Below are positions 24,566-33,977 of a stretch of DNA of 64,000 bases, one piece after another; the first letter of the stretch is position 1, and the number at the start of each line of letters is the position of its first letter. The notes beneath the pieces are model-generated. The model ran no database searches. It saw only the letters and a list, made by a program, of their open reading frames with translations, and had not been told where the DNA came from. Source of the DNA: Paenibacillus sp. (lineage in GTDB: Bacteria; Bacillota; Bacilli; Paenibacillales; YIM-B00363); the NCBI RefSeq assembly GCF_031177825.1, contig NZ_JAPSKE010000002.1, positions 186,001 to 250,000 on the forward strand, read 5' to 3'. The translations under genes were made by a program, and so were the position numbers.

Positions 24566-26038
24566 TTATCTTCTTTTTTCAACAGCAACCGATTTCGGCG
24601 CGACGGGAAGCGTGACGGTGAATGTCGTTCCGTGTCCGATTCGGCTTCGGGCGTGAATCGCGCCTTCGTGGGCGTCGACCAAGTTTTTGACGATCGCAAG
24701 TCCTAAGCCCGTGCCGGACGTCCGCTTGCGCGACTTGTCGGCTTTATAAAACCGCTCGAAGATGTAGGGCAAGTCTTCCGCCGGAATGCCGTCGCCTTGG
24801 TCCTCCACCTCGATTCGCAGCGAAGGTCCGTTGTCGGCTTCGATCCGCGACGCGCGGAGGAAGATGCGCTTTCCTTCGGGCGTATGTCGAATCGCGTTGT
24901 CGAGCAAATTCGTGAACACCTGCTCGAGCCGATCCTCGTCGGCTCGCGCCAGCACGAGCGCCCCTTCGCCGCCGGGGGTCTCGAGCTCTACCGCGATGCC
25001 CCGATCCCTGGCGAGCGCCGCGAACTTGCGGTGCACCCGCTGCAGCAGCGGCGCCAGATCGGTCTCGACGCCGTGCAGCTCGAGCACGCCCGTCTCCAGC
25101 CGCGCCAGGTCGAGCAAGTCCTGCACGAGACGGCCCATGCGGAGCGACTCGTCATGGATGACCTGGGCCAGCTCCCGGCGTTCCTCCGGCGTCGAGACGA
25201 TGTCGTCGAGCAGCGCTTCGCTGTACCCTTGCAGCATCGACAGCGGCGTCCGCAACTCATGGGATACGTTCGCGACGAAATCTTTGCGCAGCTTCTCGAG
25301 CCGCACCTCCTCCGTCACGTTCCGCAGCACGGCGACGGCGCCCCGCAGCGTCCCTGACGTATATAGGGGCGCCATGACGACGGACCAGACGCCGCCCCCG
25401 ACATGCAGCTTCGTCGTCACTTCCTTCTCCTCGGCGACGACCGCCTCGAACACTTCCTCGAGCGGCTGCGGGATTCGCTTCCGCCCGCCGTTTCCGGGCG
25501 GGAACGCCGCCCCCCCCTCCGCGGCGTTCTCCATCAGGTCCCTCCATAGCGCGAGGAACGTCTCGCCGTGCGGGTTCGAGGAGATGATTTTGCCGCTCGC
25601 GTCGAACGTCACGACGGCGTCCGTCATGGAGCCGAGAATGCTGGCGAGGTGCTCCTTTTCGTAATTCAGGTCCCGGATCGTGCCTTCCAGCTTCTCGCCC
25701 ATATGATTGAACGCCACGGCCAGCTGTCCGATTTCGTCGCTCGAACGAATTCCGACCTTCGTATCGTAATGCCCCATCGTAATCATGTCCGCGGCGCGCT
25801 TTAACTGCAGCAACGGCTGCGTAATTTTCGAGGAGAGGAAGAACGCGAAGAACGTCGTCAGCGAAAACCCGATGATACAGATGATGACGAACAGCCGCTT
25901 GATCTCATAAGAGTTAGACGTAAACTCCATATCGATATATGGCAGCAGGAAGACGCCGAGCAGGGATAACACGAACGCGACGAGCAGGATGATGGTGCCC
26001 CACAACTTAATGACGATATTCCGCCAAAGCTGTTTCAT
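24566..26038 (-). CDS. resE: Sensor histidine kinase ResE
   Basis: Kinase of the ResDE pair that responds to oxygen limitation, nitric oxide and respiratory redox state. 490 residues: TM1 (about 12-33), a very short external segment, TM2 (about 48-69), HAMP (about 70-122), PAS domain (about 128-240), HisKA with H260 in VSHELRTPLS, and HATPase with RHTPEG and EDQGDGIP. The short extracytoplasmic part is reduced relative to B. subtilis ResE, which may change what it senses. ATG at 26038 lies one base after the resD stop. Confidence 0.94.
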   Translation of the reverse strand: MKQLWRNIVIKLWGTIILLVAFVLSLLGVFLLPYIDMEFTSNSYEIKRLFVIICIIGFSLTTFFAFFLSSKITQPLLQLKRAADMITMGHYDTKVGIRSSDEIGQLAVAFNHMGEKLEGTIRDLNYEKEHLASILGSMTDAVVTFDASGKIISSNPHGETFLALWRDLMENAAEGGAAFPPGNGGRKRIPQPLEEVFEAVVAEEKEVTTKLHVGGGVWSVVMAPLYTSGTLRGAVAVLRNVTEEVRLEKLRKDFVANVSHELRTPLSMLQGYSEALLDDIVSTPEERRELAQVIHDESLRMGRLVQDLLDLARLETGVLELHGVETDLAPLLQRVHRKFAALARDRGIAVELETPGGEGALVLARADEDRLEQVFTNLLDNAIRHTPEGKRIFLRASRIEADNGPSLRIEVEDQGDGIPAEDLPYIFERFYKADKSRKRTSGTGLGLAIVKNLVDAHEGAIHARSRIGHGTTFTVTLPVAPKSVAVEKRR

Positions 26039-26039
26039 C

Positions 26040-26756
26040 TTACCGAGGCACCTCGAGCTTATAACCGACGCCCCAGACGGTCGTAATCATCGCGGCGGCG
26101 TCCGGCGACACTTTGTTCAGCTTCTCTCGCAGCCGCTTCACATGCGTATCCACCGTGCGAAGATCGCCGAAGAACTCGTAATTCCAGACGTCCTTCAACA
26201 GCTGCTCCCGGGAAAACACCTTATCCGGCGACACCGCCAAATAATGCAGCAGCTCGTATTCCTTCGGCGTCAAGCTCACTTCTTGCCCGTCCGCGGTGAC
26301 GCGATGCGCGTCGTGTTCGATCATGACATGCGGGAACACGATCGTGCTGCTGGACGGCGCTTCCTTCGTCAGGAACGCCGTCGTCGACGACCGGCGCAAG
26401 ATCGCCTTCACCCGGAAGATGACCTCGCGAGGGCTGAACGGCTTCACGACGTAATCGTCGACGCCGACCTCGAACCCTTGCACCCGGTTCGCCTCTTCGC
26501 CCTTCGCGGTCAGCATGATGACCGGCGTCGCTTTCTGTACGCGCAGCCGGGAACATACCTCGACGCCGTCGATGCCCGGCAGCATAACGTCCAGCAGAAT
26601 TAAGTCGTATTCCTTCTCGAGCGCCATGTGCAGCGCCGTCTCGCCGTCCTCCGCTTCTTCGATGAGGAAATGTTCTTTCTCGAGATACATCCGCAGCAGT
26701 CTGCGGATGCGCTCTTCGTCGTCCACGACGAGAATCGTATGTTGTCTATCGCTCAT
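26040..26756 (-). CDS. resD: Response regulator ResD (OmpR family)
   Basis: 238 residues: receiver (1-about 120) with D56 in LILLDVMLPG and K106-region VVKPFSP, and a C-terminal winged helix (about 140-235) with the ELLHYLAVSPDKVFSREQL and VDTHVKRLREK motifs. Regulates cytochrome, ctaA/resABC and anaerobic genes in Bacillus. Directly upstream of resE and 48 bases after the ccsB gene, so probably part of one res operon as in B. subtilis. ATG at 26756. Confidence 0.95.
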   Translation of the reverse strand: MSDRQHTILVVDDEERIRRLLRMYLEKEHFLIEEAEDGETALHMALEKEYDLILLDVMLPGIDGVEVCSRLRVQKATPVIMLTAKGEEANRVQGFEVGVDDYVVKPFSPREVIFRVKAILRRSSTTAFLTKEAPSSSTIVFPHVMIEHDAHRVTADGQEVSLTPKEYELLHYLAVSPDKVFSREQLLKDVWNYEFFGDLRTVDTHVKRLREKLNKVSPDAAAMITTVWGVGYKLEVPR

Positions 26757-26804
26757 GGAGCCACAACTCCTTACCCCTTAGAGGGAAAATGTGGTCGACG
26801 CGCC

Positions 26805-28052
26805 TTACACGCCGGCGTAGGAATGCAGACCGGCGATAATCAGGTTGACGCCGATCAACGTAAACATCACAACGATAAATCCGATGACGGCGAGCCAAGC
26901 CGACCGGTTCCCCTGCCAGCCGCGTCCGAGCCGCAGATGCAGGTATACGCTGTAGAACAGCCAAGTGACAAGGGCCCATACTTCTTTCGGATCCCAACCC
27001 CAGAACCGGTTCCAAGCGATATGCGCCCAGATCATCGCGAAGATGAGCGCTCCGAGCGTGAAGATCGGGAAGCCGATCGCGACGGCTCGATACGTAATTT
27101 CGTCGAGATCGTCCGGATCGATCTCCGCCAGCTTCGGATGAATGACGCGGCCGAGCGGCTTCCGGAACGCGAGTCGGAGAACGGCGTATAACGCGATGCC
27201 GAACAGGACGGACCAAACCGCGGTGTTCAGCTTGCGCCCCGCGTTCACGCCCTTCATCCATTCGGGAGCGGTCATGAGCGGCTGCTCGGAGCCGAGGAAC
27301 GAATCCATGGCGACCAATTCGTAGCCGTGAGGCGCATAGATCGGCGGCATCGTATACTCCACCGTCACCTCGGACGTCTGACCCTCGACCGTCTGCTGGC
27401 CGACGAAAGAAGCTTCGTAGCCGATGCCGCGGAACGCGAAGGCGGCCAGGATGAAGCCGACGACGATCAGCACCGAGAACAGCGTGAATTCGATGCCGGC
27501 CTTCTGGAGCGTCGCCCGCCGCCCCTTCGCGTCGTAATCGACGACGCGAAGCAAGTACATGAGTCCGCCGGCGAACGCGACCGCGAAGAACGCTTCGCCC
27601 GCCGCGGCCGTCGTCACGTGAATGTACAGCCAATAGCTGTTCAACGACGGAATAAGCGGCTGCGCTTCCCAAGGGAACACCATTGCGTACGCGAGAATGA
27701 TAAAAGCCACGGGCGTCGCGAACGCGCCGAGCAAAGGCCTGCGGTAGATGCGGTAGATGATCGCGAACGCGACGACGATCATCATCGCGAGGAACGTCAT
27801 GAATTCGAATAAATTGCTGACCGGAATATGCCGGTTGGCGATCCATCGCAATATGAAAAAGATCAAGTGCAAGCCGAGTCCGACCATGGCTACCGCGAAC
27901 GCGCGGCGCCCTCTGGCGGCGGACCGGGTCGCCCCGGTCTCCGCGCCTCCGAAGCTGCGCCCCGTGATGCTGACGGTGAACATGACGAACGAGGCGATAT
28001 ACGTAAACAAGGCGATCACTAACGCCGTATTGCTGATATCGTACAAACTCAA
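26805..28052 (-). CDS. resC: Cytochrome c biogenesis protein CcsA/ResC (heme handling)
   Basis: Integral membrane component of the System II cytochrome c assembly machinery; works with ResB to move and attach heme outside the cell membrane. 415 residues, about eight or more transmembrane segments. The conserved tryptophan-rich heme motif is seen as WNRFWGWDPKEVWALVTW, and flanking histidines are present. The TTG at 28052 overlaps the resB stop as TTGA, so translation is coupled. There is an insertion between membrane segments (about 215-265, MPPIYAPHGYELVAMD) that looks extracytoplasmic. Confidence 0.93.
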   Translation of the reverse strand: MSLYDISNTALVIALFTYIASFVMFTVSITGRSFGGAETGATRSAARGRRAFAVAMVGLGLHLIFFILRWIANRHIPVSNLFEFMTFLAMMIVVAFAIIYRIYRRPLLGAFATPVAFIILAYAMVFPWEAQPLIPSLNSYWLYIHVTTAAAGEAFFAVAFAGGLMYLLRVVDYDAKGRRATLQKAGIEFTLFSVLIVVGFILAAFAFRGIGYEASFVGQQTVEGQTSEVTVEYTMPPIYAPHGYELVAMDSFLGSEQPLMTAPEWMKGVNAGRKLNTAVWSVLFGIALYAVLRLAFRKPLGRVIHPKLAEIDPDDLDEITYRAVAIGFPIFTLGALIFAMIWAHIAWNRFWGWDPKEVWALVTWLFYSVYLHLRLGRGWQGNRSAWLAVIGFIVVMFTLIGVNLIIAGLHSYAGV

Positions 28053-29659
28053 GAAGGGTCCCCCGCTTTCGATTTACCGGAAAGCGCGGCCGAAGCGTCG
28101 AGACCGAGCGCCGCCAACAGCTTCGCCGTCTCCTGTTTCATGCCGTGCCAATTTTTGTTCGTGTGCGCGCCGAGCGTGAGTCGATTTCCGTCGATCCGCA
28201 CCCAGATGCGGCGATGCTGCCAATAAAATCCCATGACAAGCCCAAGCATGCAGATCGCGCCGCCTAGCAGCAAGTACGGCACCGTCAAGTCTTTGCGCGC
28301 CGTCAACGTGCTCGTATACGTCGATATTTCGACGTCTTCCATCCCGCCGGCCCGAATGTCGAACCGTTCGCCCGTGCCGACCGCGGCGTTGATATCGTCC
28401 TGCCGGAAGCGCTCCTTGTCGATCTCCCTCGGGAAATACAAATACGAGGCCCCCGCTTCCGGCAACCCCGGACCGGTAATCATAAAGATGTAGGCCGGCG
28501 CGTTCGGCGTCTCCGCCGACACCGTCGTCGGTTCGCCGTTCGCGTCGAGCGAAAATTCGGGATAATAATTGTGAAGGCGGAGCTTGTACGGCCCAGCTTC
28601 GTACGCGAGATCGGGATTTACCGTCTTCAGCGTGAACGTGCCGAACGCTTCGCCGGTCTTCTTGTCGATCAGGGAGACGGCGACGCTCCGAATTTGCGGC
28701 GTGGCTTCGTAGCCGAACTGATAGATCGACAAGCCGCGATATTCGAGCGGATGATTGACGAGGATGTCGCCCCGCGTCGCTTCTACCAGTACCGGATCGG
28801 ACGTGCCGCATCGGTCCGTGCATTCGTAGAGCACCGCTTCGGTCTTGAACAGCTTCGGAACGACGCGCTCTTCCTCTTGGAATTGCCCGCGAAGCTCCTC
28901 GTTTTCATAAAACTCCACCGTAAACCGTTCGTTCTTCACGTAAAAATTCGTCCCCGCGATTCGCACGGTGTCGCCCTCGAGCACGTCGACGTATTCCTCG
29001 AGCGTAAATCCGGGCAAGGTGCGGACGAGCACGATGAGAAGGAAGATAATTAAACCGAGGTGATTGACGTAAGGCCCCCAGCGGGACCACCGGTACTTCT
29101 CGCCGAGCACCGCGTTGCCGACCCGGCTCGTCCGAAAGCGCAGCTTCTTCAGCGCCTTCTCCGCTTCGTCCGCGAGGCGCGACGCTTCGGCCGACTGCGC
29201 GTCGGCGGCCGTCGGGAACGCTAGATCCGTCTCGTAAGACACCTGTTGACGCCGTAGGAAATCCACCGTGCGGTCGGGCTTTTGTTTCTTTAACGCCTTA
29301 TACAGCGGAATCGCGCGATCGAGCGATGCGATGACGATCGACGCGCCGAGCATAATGACGATGACTTGGAACCACCAAGACGTATAGGTGTGGCTCAGTC
29401 CAAGCAGGTAATACCACTTGCCGGTCCATCCGTATCGTTCCGTATAATAATCTACCCCCGGCGGCGTTAAGAACGCCTCCTCTTGCGGGTAGACGGATCC
29501 GATCGCCGCGCCGAGCAGCGTCAATACGATCAGCCACATCCCGACCCTCACCGACGAGAAGAAGCTCCACACATGGTCGAGCCAGTCCTTGTCGGCTTTC
29601 TGCGAACGTCTGGGCGCGCCGTCGTAGCGCATGTCGAACGGCTTCGGCGTCTCGTTCAC
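28049..29659 (-). CDS. resB: Cytochrome c biogenesis protein ResB
   Basis: System II partner of ResC. About 536 residues: cytosolic N-terminus, three transmembrane segments in the N-terminal third (GMWLIVLTLLGAAIGSVYP first), a large extracytoplasmic domain (about 220-470) with a CTDRCG cysteine pair, and a final transmembrane segment near the C-terminus. GTG at 29659 has GGGGGTGA 5 bases upstream; GTG at 29668 is an alternative. Gap to resA is 43 bases. Order resA-resB-resC-resD-resE is as in B. subtilis. Confidence 0.94.
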   Translation of the reverse strand: MNETPKPFDMRYDGAPRRSQKADKDWLDHVWSFFSSVRVGMWLIVLTLLGAAIGSVYPQEEAFLTPPGVDYYTERYGWTGKWYYLLGLSHTYTSWWFQVIVIMLGASIVIASLDRAIPLYKALKKQKPDRTVDFLRRQQVSYETDLAFPTAADAQSAEASRLADEAEKALKKLRFRTSRVGNAVLGEKYRWSRWGPYVNHLGLIIFLLIVLVRTLPGFTLEEYVDVLEGDTVRIAGTNFYVKNERFTVEFYENEELRGQFQEEERVVPKLFKTEAVLYECTDRCGTSDPVLVEATRGDILVNHPLEYRGLSIYQFGYEATPQIRSVAVSLIDKKTGEAFGTFTLKTVNPDLAYEAGPYKLRLHNYYPEFSLDANGEPTTVSAETPNAPAYIFMITGPGLPEAGASYLYFPREIDKERFRQDDINAAVGTGERFDIRAGGMEDVEISTYTSTLTARKDLTVPYLLLGGAICMLGLVMGFYWQHRRIWVRIDGNRLTLGAHTNKNWHGMKQETAKLLAALGLDASAALSGKSKAGDPS

Positions 29660-29702
29660 GCGCGTCACCCCCGCTTGCGGAGCGCCCGGTCGGCGCCCCG
29701 CA

Positions 29703-30233
29703 TCATTGTTGTAGCAGCCGTTGTATACCGGCCTCGATGTAGCCTTCGGTCATGCCGCCTACCTTCACCTCGCGAACGACGCCCGACGCATCGACGAAGA
29801 ACGTCGTCGGATACGATCGGACGCCGTAGCGGTCGCGCACGTCCAGATCGGGATCGAGGAGCACCGGATAGGTGACGCCGAACCGATCGACGAACTGCTC
29901 GATGCGCACGGCGGGCTTCTCGCCGAGATTGACGCCGAGAATGACGACGCCTTGATCCTCGTACTTTTCGTACATCCGCTGCAGCGCCGGCGTCTCTTCG
30001 ACGCAAGGCGGACAGAACGTCCCCCAGAAATTCACGACCATCGGCCGTCCTTCGTACGTCTCGGTGCCGACCAACCCTCCGCCGAGCGCTTCCAATTCGA
30101 ACGGCGCGACCGGATCGCCGGCCTCGGGAGGCCGCTCTTCGCTTTTGAACAAGCTGCCCGCGACCGTATAGCCGACGATAAGCAGCACGAAAGCGAAGAT
30201 AGAAATTTGGATCCATCTTCTATGTTTTCCCAT
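29703..30233 (-). CDS. resA: Thiol-disulfide oxidoreductase ResA
   Basis: Membrane-anchored thioredoxin-like protein that reduces the cysteines of apocytochrome c before heme attachment. 176 residues: N-terminal anchor (about 8-27) and a thioredoxin-fold domain with CPPC (C74-C77), E80 nearby as in characterised ResA, and the cis-proline in SYPTTF (P142). The active site is CPPC rather than B. subtilis CEPC. ATG at 30233 behind GGGTGA; a TATAAT (minus strand, 30259-30254) lies just upstream and may start the res transcript, though it sits close to the start codon. Confidence 0.95.
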   Translation of the reverse strand: MGKHRRWIQISIFAFVLLIVGYTVAGSLFKSEERPPEAGDPVAPFELEALGGGLVGTETYEGRPMVVNFWGTFCPPCVEETPALQRMYEKYEDQGVVILGVNLGEKPAVRIEQFVDRFGVTYPVLLDPDLDVRDRYGVRSYPTTFFVDASGVVREVKVGGMTEGYIEAGIQRLLQQ

Positions 30234-30261
30234 GGCTATTCACCCTACACTCCATTATAAC

Positions 30262-30291
30262 GAAAGGAAGGGGACCTCGTTCAGTCCCCTT
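30262..30291 (-). terminator. Intrinsic terminator overlapping the end of rluB
   Basis: AAGGGGAC/GTCCCCTT stem with an 8-base loop that contains the rluB stop codon; followed on the minus strand by a T-rich CCTTTCGTT. Confidence 0.65.
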
Positions 30292-31033
30292 TTTGAACTT
30301 TATGTGTCGACTGCTGTTCCGCGAGCTCTCGGAGCTCGGCGAGCTCTGCCTTCGTCAAGTGTCTGTACTTCCCTCGTTGCAACCCGCCGAGAAAGACGGA
30401 ACCGAACCGAATCCGCTTCAATCGTACGACGGGCGTGCGAATCGCTTCGAACATGCGCCGCACCTGCCGGTTCCGGCCTTCCGTGATCGTGATCTGCACG
30501 ATCGCCTCCTTGCCGTCCGGGTCGGCGTCCGCGTATTCGACCTCCGCCGGCGCGGTCATGCCGTCATCGAGCTCGATGCCGGTTCGAAGCTTGTCCAACA
30601 GAGCGCCGTGCGGCACCCCTTTCGTGTGCACCATATACGTCTTGGGCACGTGAAACTTCGGGTGCATGAGCAGATTGGCGAACTCGCCGTCGTTCGTCAG
30701 CAAAATCAGGCCCTCGGTCTCGTAATCCAGACGGCCGACCGGGTATACCCGTTCCTTAATGCCGTGCATGTAATCCATCACCGTCTGGCGCCCCTCCGGG
30801 TCTTTGGCGCTGGAAATCACGCCCTTCGGCTTATGGAAAGCCAAATATATTTTTTGCTGCGATGCGATTTTCTTGCCGTCCACGACGATTTCGTCGCTGG
30901 TCGGATCGACCTTCGCGCCGAGCTCCGTCACGGGCTTGCCGTTCACGGTCACCCGGCCCTGCGTGATAATCTCTTCGCACTTGCGGCGCGAAGCGATTCC
31001 CGCGGCGGCCAACACTTTCTGCAATCGTTCCAT
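30281..31033 (-). CDS. rluB: 23S rRNA pseudouridine synthase RluB
   Basis: Converts a uridine near 2605 of 23S rRNA (E. coli numbering) to pseudouridine. 250 residues: S4 RNA-binding domain (1-about 60) and catalytic domain with D103 in GRLDYETEGL; later motifs EGRNRQVRRMF and LKRIRFG fit the RsuA/RluB family. ATG at 31033. Sits between the spm genes and resA, as in B. subtilis. Confidence 0.95.
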   Translation of the reverse strand: MERLQKVLAAAGIASRRKCEEIITQGRVTVNGKPVTELGAKVDPTSDEIVVDGKKIASQQKIYLAFHKPKGVISSAKDPEGRQTVMDYMHGIKERVYPVGRLDYETEGLILLTNDGEFANLLMHPKFHVPKTYMVHTKGVPHGALLDKLRTGIELDDGMTAPAEVEYADADPDGKEAIVQITITEGRNRQVRRMFEAIRTPVVRLKRIRFGSVFLGGLQRGKYRHLTKAELAELRELAEQQSTHKVQKGD

Positions 31034-31053
31034 TGATGGGTTTCACCTCAAAG

Positions 31054-31395
31054 CTAATGATACCCATCCGATATGGAAAGCACAAGTTTCCGCCACGGGA
31101 ACCGGGCGCCGGGGCATCCGTCCCGGTGCGGAGAGATGGCGTCCGGGGGCACGCCGAACGCTTCGGAGAGCCGGGCGATCAGCCGGGCGGCGACGAATAG
31201 CTGCTCCTCCGTTTCGGGATCGAGCGAGCCGTCGTTCGTCGCGAAGTCGCCTTCCAGGCAAATATGGACGCGGCCGGGTTCGGTCGTCTCGGCGCCGGGA
31301 ATGACGATGCCCGACCGCGCGACGAAGAAATCGAACCCCTTGCCGTTAATCGACGTACAGCGGGATTGATGAATGACGAAGCCTGTAACCCTCAT
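31054..31395 (-). CDS. Mini N-acetylmuramoyl-L-alanine amidase-like protein
   Basis: 113 residues, much shorter than usual amidase_2/PGRP domains (about 140-160). Visible metal-ligand candidates are H9 (IHQSRC), H44 (GRVHICLEGDF) and H90/C94 in SPHRDGCPG; the last motif matches the amidase C-terminal signature with the spacing between His and Cys shortened. No signal peptide, so it would act in the cytosol or mother cell unless exported otherwise. ATG at 31395 just upstream of rluB by 20 bases. Its neighbours are spore cortex genes, so a role in muropeptide handling is plausible but inferred. Confidence 0.75.
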   Translation of the reverse strand: MRVTGFVIHQSRCTSINGKGFDFFVARSGIVIPGAETTEPGRVHICLEGDFATNDGSLDPETEEQLFVAARLIARLSEAFGVPPDAISPHRDGCPGARFPWRKLVLSISDGYH

Positions 31396-31463
31396 CCGTC
31401 GGTCACTCCTTCCGGGATCGATGGTTACAAGGTATGCGGGGGAGAGCTCGGGGGTTCGAACGC

Positions 31464-31997
31464 TTACGCGAAGACGAGGTAGCAGACGGCGACCGCCGCG
31501 AAGAAGCCGATCAGGTCCGACACGAGGCCGACCTTAAGGGCGTACCCCGCCTTGCGGATCCCGACGGCGCCGAAGTAGACGGTCAAAACGTATAGCGTCG
31601 TGTCAGTGCTGCCTTGAACGGTAGCCGCGATTTGCGACACGAAGGAATCCGGCCCGAACGTCTTCATCAGGTCGGTCGTATACGCGAGCGAGCCGGCGCC
31701 GGTAATGGGCCGGAGCAGCGCGAGCGGCAACACGTCCGCGGGCACGCCGAGCCTCGCGAACAACGGCGCGACGGCGCCGACCAGCATGTCCATCGCGCCG
31801 GAGGCGCGGAAGATCGAGATCGCCGCCATCATGCCGACGAGATGCGGAATGATGCGGATCGCAGTGTCGAAGCCTTCCTTGGCACCCTCCGTGAACGATT
31901 CGTACACGGGCACCTTGCGGTAGGCGGCGTAGAGCGGAATGAGCACGACCATGACGGGGATCGCCCAGGCGGACACGGCGGTAAGGACGGATGACAT
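31464..31997 (-). CDS. spmB: Spore maturation protein SpmB
   Basis: Membrane protein needed for full spore-core dehydration in Bacillus. 177 residues with four to five hydrophobic segments and the Gate-domain pattern PITGAGSLAYTTD plus QGSTDTTLYVL, typical of SpmB. Follows spmA with 22 bases between. Usually expressed in the mother cell together with dacB. Confidence 0.95.
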   Translation of the reverse strand: MSSVLTAVSAWAIPVMVVLIPLYAAYRKVPVYESFTEGAKEGFDTAIRIIPHLVGMMAAISIFRASGAMDMLVGAVAPLFARLGVPADVLPLALLRPITGAGSLAYTTDLMKTFGPDSFVSQIAATVQGSTDTTLYVLTVYFGAVGIRKAGYALKVGLVSDLIGFFAAVAVCYLVFA

Positions 31998-32019
31998 TCG
32001 GAATCGATCCCCTTTCTAC

Positions 32020-32631
32020 TTAAGTATCGGCGGAAGGCGGCTGGGAGGGCGGCGGCGGCGTACGGCGCTGATACCACTTGTCGAGCAAGATCGCGGCGAC
32101 GAGCGCGATCGCCGTCGCCGCGAGCGTCGGCCCGACGATGTCGGTCGGCGTCTTCGAGCCGAAATTCATCTTGATCGCGATCATCGTCGTCGGGATCAGC
32201 GTGATGCTAGCCGTGTTGATCGCGAGCAGCGTGCTCATGGCCGCGCTGGCCGACTGCTTGTCGGGATTGAGCTTCTGGAGTTCTTGCATCGCCTTGATGC
32301 CGGCGGGCGTCGCCGCGTTGCCGAGGCCGAGAATGTTCGCGCTCATGTTAGACAAGATGTACCCTAACGCCGGATGGTCGCGCGGGACGCTCGGGAACAG
32401 AAATCGCACGAACGGGCTGAGCAGCTTCGACATCTTCTTCAGCAGCCCCGCGTCTTCGGCGATACGCATCAGACCGAGCCAAAACACCAGCACGCTAATG
32501 AGTCCGAAGCACACCGTCACGCCCGTCTTGGCTCCTTCGAACGCCGCCTCGGTGACGGCGTCGATGCGGCCGTTGATCGCCGCGACGACGAAGCCGGCGA
32601 CGATGAAGAACAACCAAATCCAATTGACCAT
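32020..32631 (-). CDS. spmA: Spore maturation protein SpmA
   Basis: Membrane partner of SpmB. About 203 residues; hydrophobic segments alternate with the conserved LSNMSANILGLGNAATPAG and NTASITLIPTT motifs. C-terminus is proline-rich. ATG at 32631 with GAAGGAAGG upstream; TTG at 32640 overlaps the dacB stop (TTGA) and is an alternative start. Confidence 0.95.
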   Translation of the reverse strand: MVNWIWLFFIVAGFVVAAINGRIDAVTEAAFEGAKTGVTVCFGLISVLVFWLGLMRIAEDAGLLKKMSKLLSPFVRFLFPSVPRDHPALGYILSNMSANILGLGNAATPAGIKAMQELQKLNPDKQSASAAMSTLLAINTASITLIPTTMIAIKMNFGSKTPTDIVGPTLAATAIALVAAILLDKWYQRRTPPPPSQPPSADT

Positions 32632-32636
32632 TCGCG

Positions 32637-33830
32637 TCAACCTTCCTTCGTTTCGCCCGTGAACACCGCTCTCAGCAACGTCCGGAAGATGTCGGCGAAG
32701 TTCGCGTGTCGCTGCTCCTGCTCGAATTTCGCAAACTGAAACGTTGCCTGCTCCTGCGCTTTATAACGAGAGCTGCCGTCTTCGAACAACGGAAGCGAAG
32801 CGATGCGTTCGCCCTTCAAATACAATTCCAGCTTGCCGCGCATTCCGAGCCTATAATCGGTCGTCGTCTGGTCCTCCAAGACGATCTTCTTCCGAAGCTC
32901 CCCGATCTCCCCTTCGGCGAGCGGGTAATCGAACGACCGGGCGACGACGAGATTCGGGCTCTGCACCCGTTCGCCGCTCTTCACGATCGACGTCGACGGA
33001 TAGTGCTTGAAGGCGTAGTCCAGCAGCCGCTTATGGTCGTTCCAGTCGTCGCCGTCGTTCAGCGTCACAACCGCGAATTGCTGGCCGCCCCGCGTAGCGG
33101 ACGAAATCAGCGTCCGGCGCGCGAGCGTCGTATACCCCGTTTTCACGCCGTCCGCGCCTTCGTACATGTTCAGCATCTTGTTTTTGTTGATCCAGCGGTA
33201 ATCCCAATCCTCGTTCGGATTCGGAGCCGACTTCACCTTCGTCTTGACGATTTCCTGGAACGTCTTGTTCTTCAGCGCGTACGCGGTTAGCACCGCCATG
33301 TCGTTCGCCGACGAATAATGTCCCTCGTCGTCCAAGCCGTGCGGATTTTTGAAGCTCGAATGTTTCATCCCGAGCGACCGGGCCTTCTCGTTCATCAAAT
33401 AGACGAAGCCCTCGACCGAACCGCCGACGTGCTCGGCGATCGCCGTGGCCGCGTCGTTGCCCGAACGAAGCATGAGCCCGTACAGCATGTTGTGAAGCGT
33501 CATCTCCTCGCCGAGATGAAGATAGATCGAAGAGCCTTCTTTCCCGTAGGCCGCGGGACCGACCTTCACCGTGTCGGTCAATGTCCCGTGCTCGATGGCG
33601 ACGATCGCGGTCATGACCTTCGTCAGCGAGGCGATGCGAAGCTGTTCGTCCCCGCGCTCTTGAAAGACGATGCGGCCGGACGCGACGTCGATGACCGACG
33701 AGGCGACCGCATGAGACGAGATCGGCGGCGGTTCCGCCTTGGCGATCTGCGGTTGTCCCGCGGAAGCGAGCAAGGCGGCCGCGGTTACGATGGCAGCGAG
33801 AACGGCGCGAAAGCGGAATGCAGGTTTCAT
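32637..33830 (-). CDS. dacB: Spore cortex D-alanyl-D-alanine carboxypeptidase (DacB, PBP5* type)
   Basis: Penicillin-binding protein that trims stem peptides and limits cross-linking in the spore cortex. 397 residues: signal peptide (1-about 32), peptidase S11 domain with SLTK (S68-K71), SGN (123-125) and KTG (230-232), and a C-terminal beta domain. ATG at 33830 behind GGGAGGT; the frame is open to 33899 without a ribosome binding site. Operon dacB-spmA-spmB is the B. subtilis order, and a sigma-E-like promoter lies upstream. Confidence 0.94.
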   Translation of the reverse strand: MKPAFRFRAVLAAIVTAAALLASAGQPQIAKAEPPPISSHAVASSVIDVASGRIVFQERGDEQLRIASLTKVMTAIVAIEHGTLTDTVKVGPAAYGKEGSSIYLHLGEEMTLHNMLYGLMLRSGNDAATAIAEHVGGSVEGFVYLMNEKARSLGMKHSSFKNPHGLDDEGHYSSANDMAVLTAYALKNKTFQEIVKTKVKSAPNPNEDWDYRWINKNKMLNMYEGADGVKTGYTTLARRTLISSATRGGQQFAVVTLNDGDDWNDHKRLLDYAFKHYPSTSIVKSGERVQSPNLVVARSFDYPLAEGEIGELRKKIVLEDQTTTDYRLGMRGKLELYLKGERIASLPLFEDGSSRYKAQEQATFQFAKFEQEQRHANFADIFRTLLRAVFTGETKEG

Positions 33831-33883
33831 CGTGACCTCCCGAGAAAAAGCGGATATGTTTGTCCGTACGACACGTAGTACAT

Positions 33884-33910
33884 GTATATGCTTTTCCATC
33901 TCGGATATTC
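33884..33910 (-). promoter_or_regulatory. Candidate sigma-E promoter of dacB-spmAB
   Basis: On the minus strand GAATATC (33910-33904), a 13-base spacer, and CATATAC (33890-33884). These resemble sigma-E -35 (ATATT core) and -10 (CATACA) elements, one base short on spacing. Confidence 0.4.
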
Positions 33911-33977
33911 GAACAACAAAAAACGGGCCCCCGCCTTCGTCCGGCCGTACGCCGTCCGCGGGAAACCCGTCGTTTCG

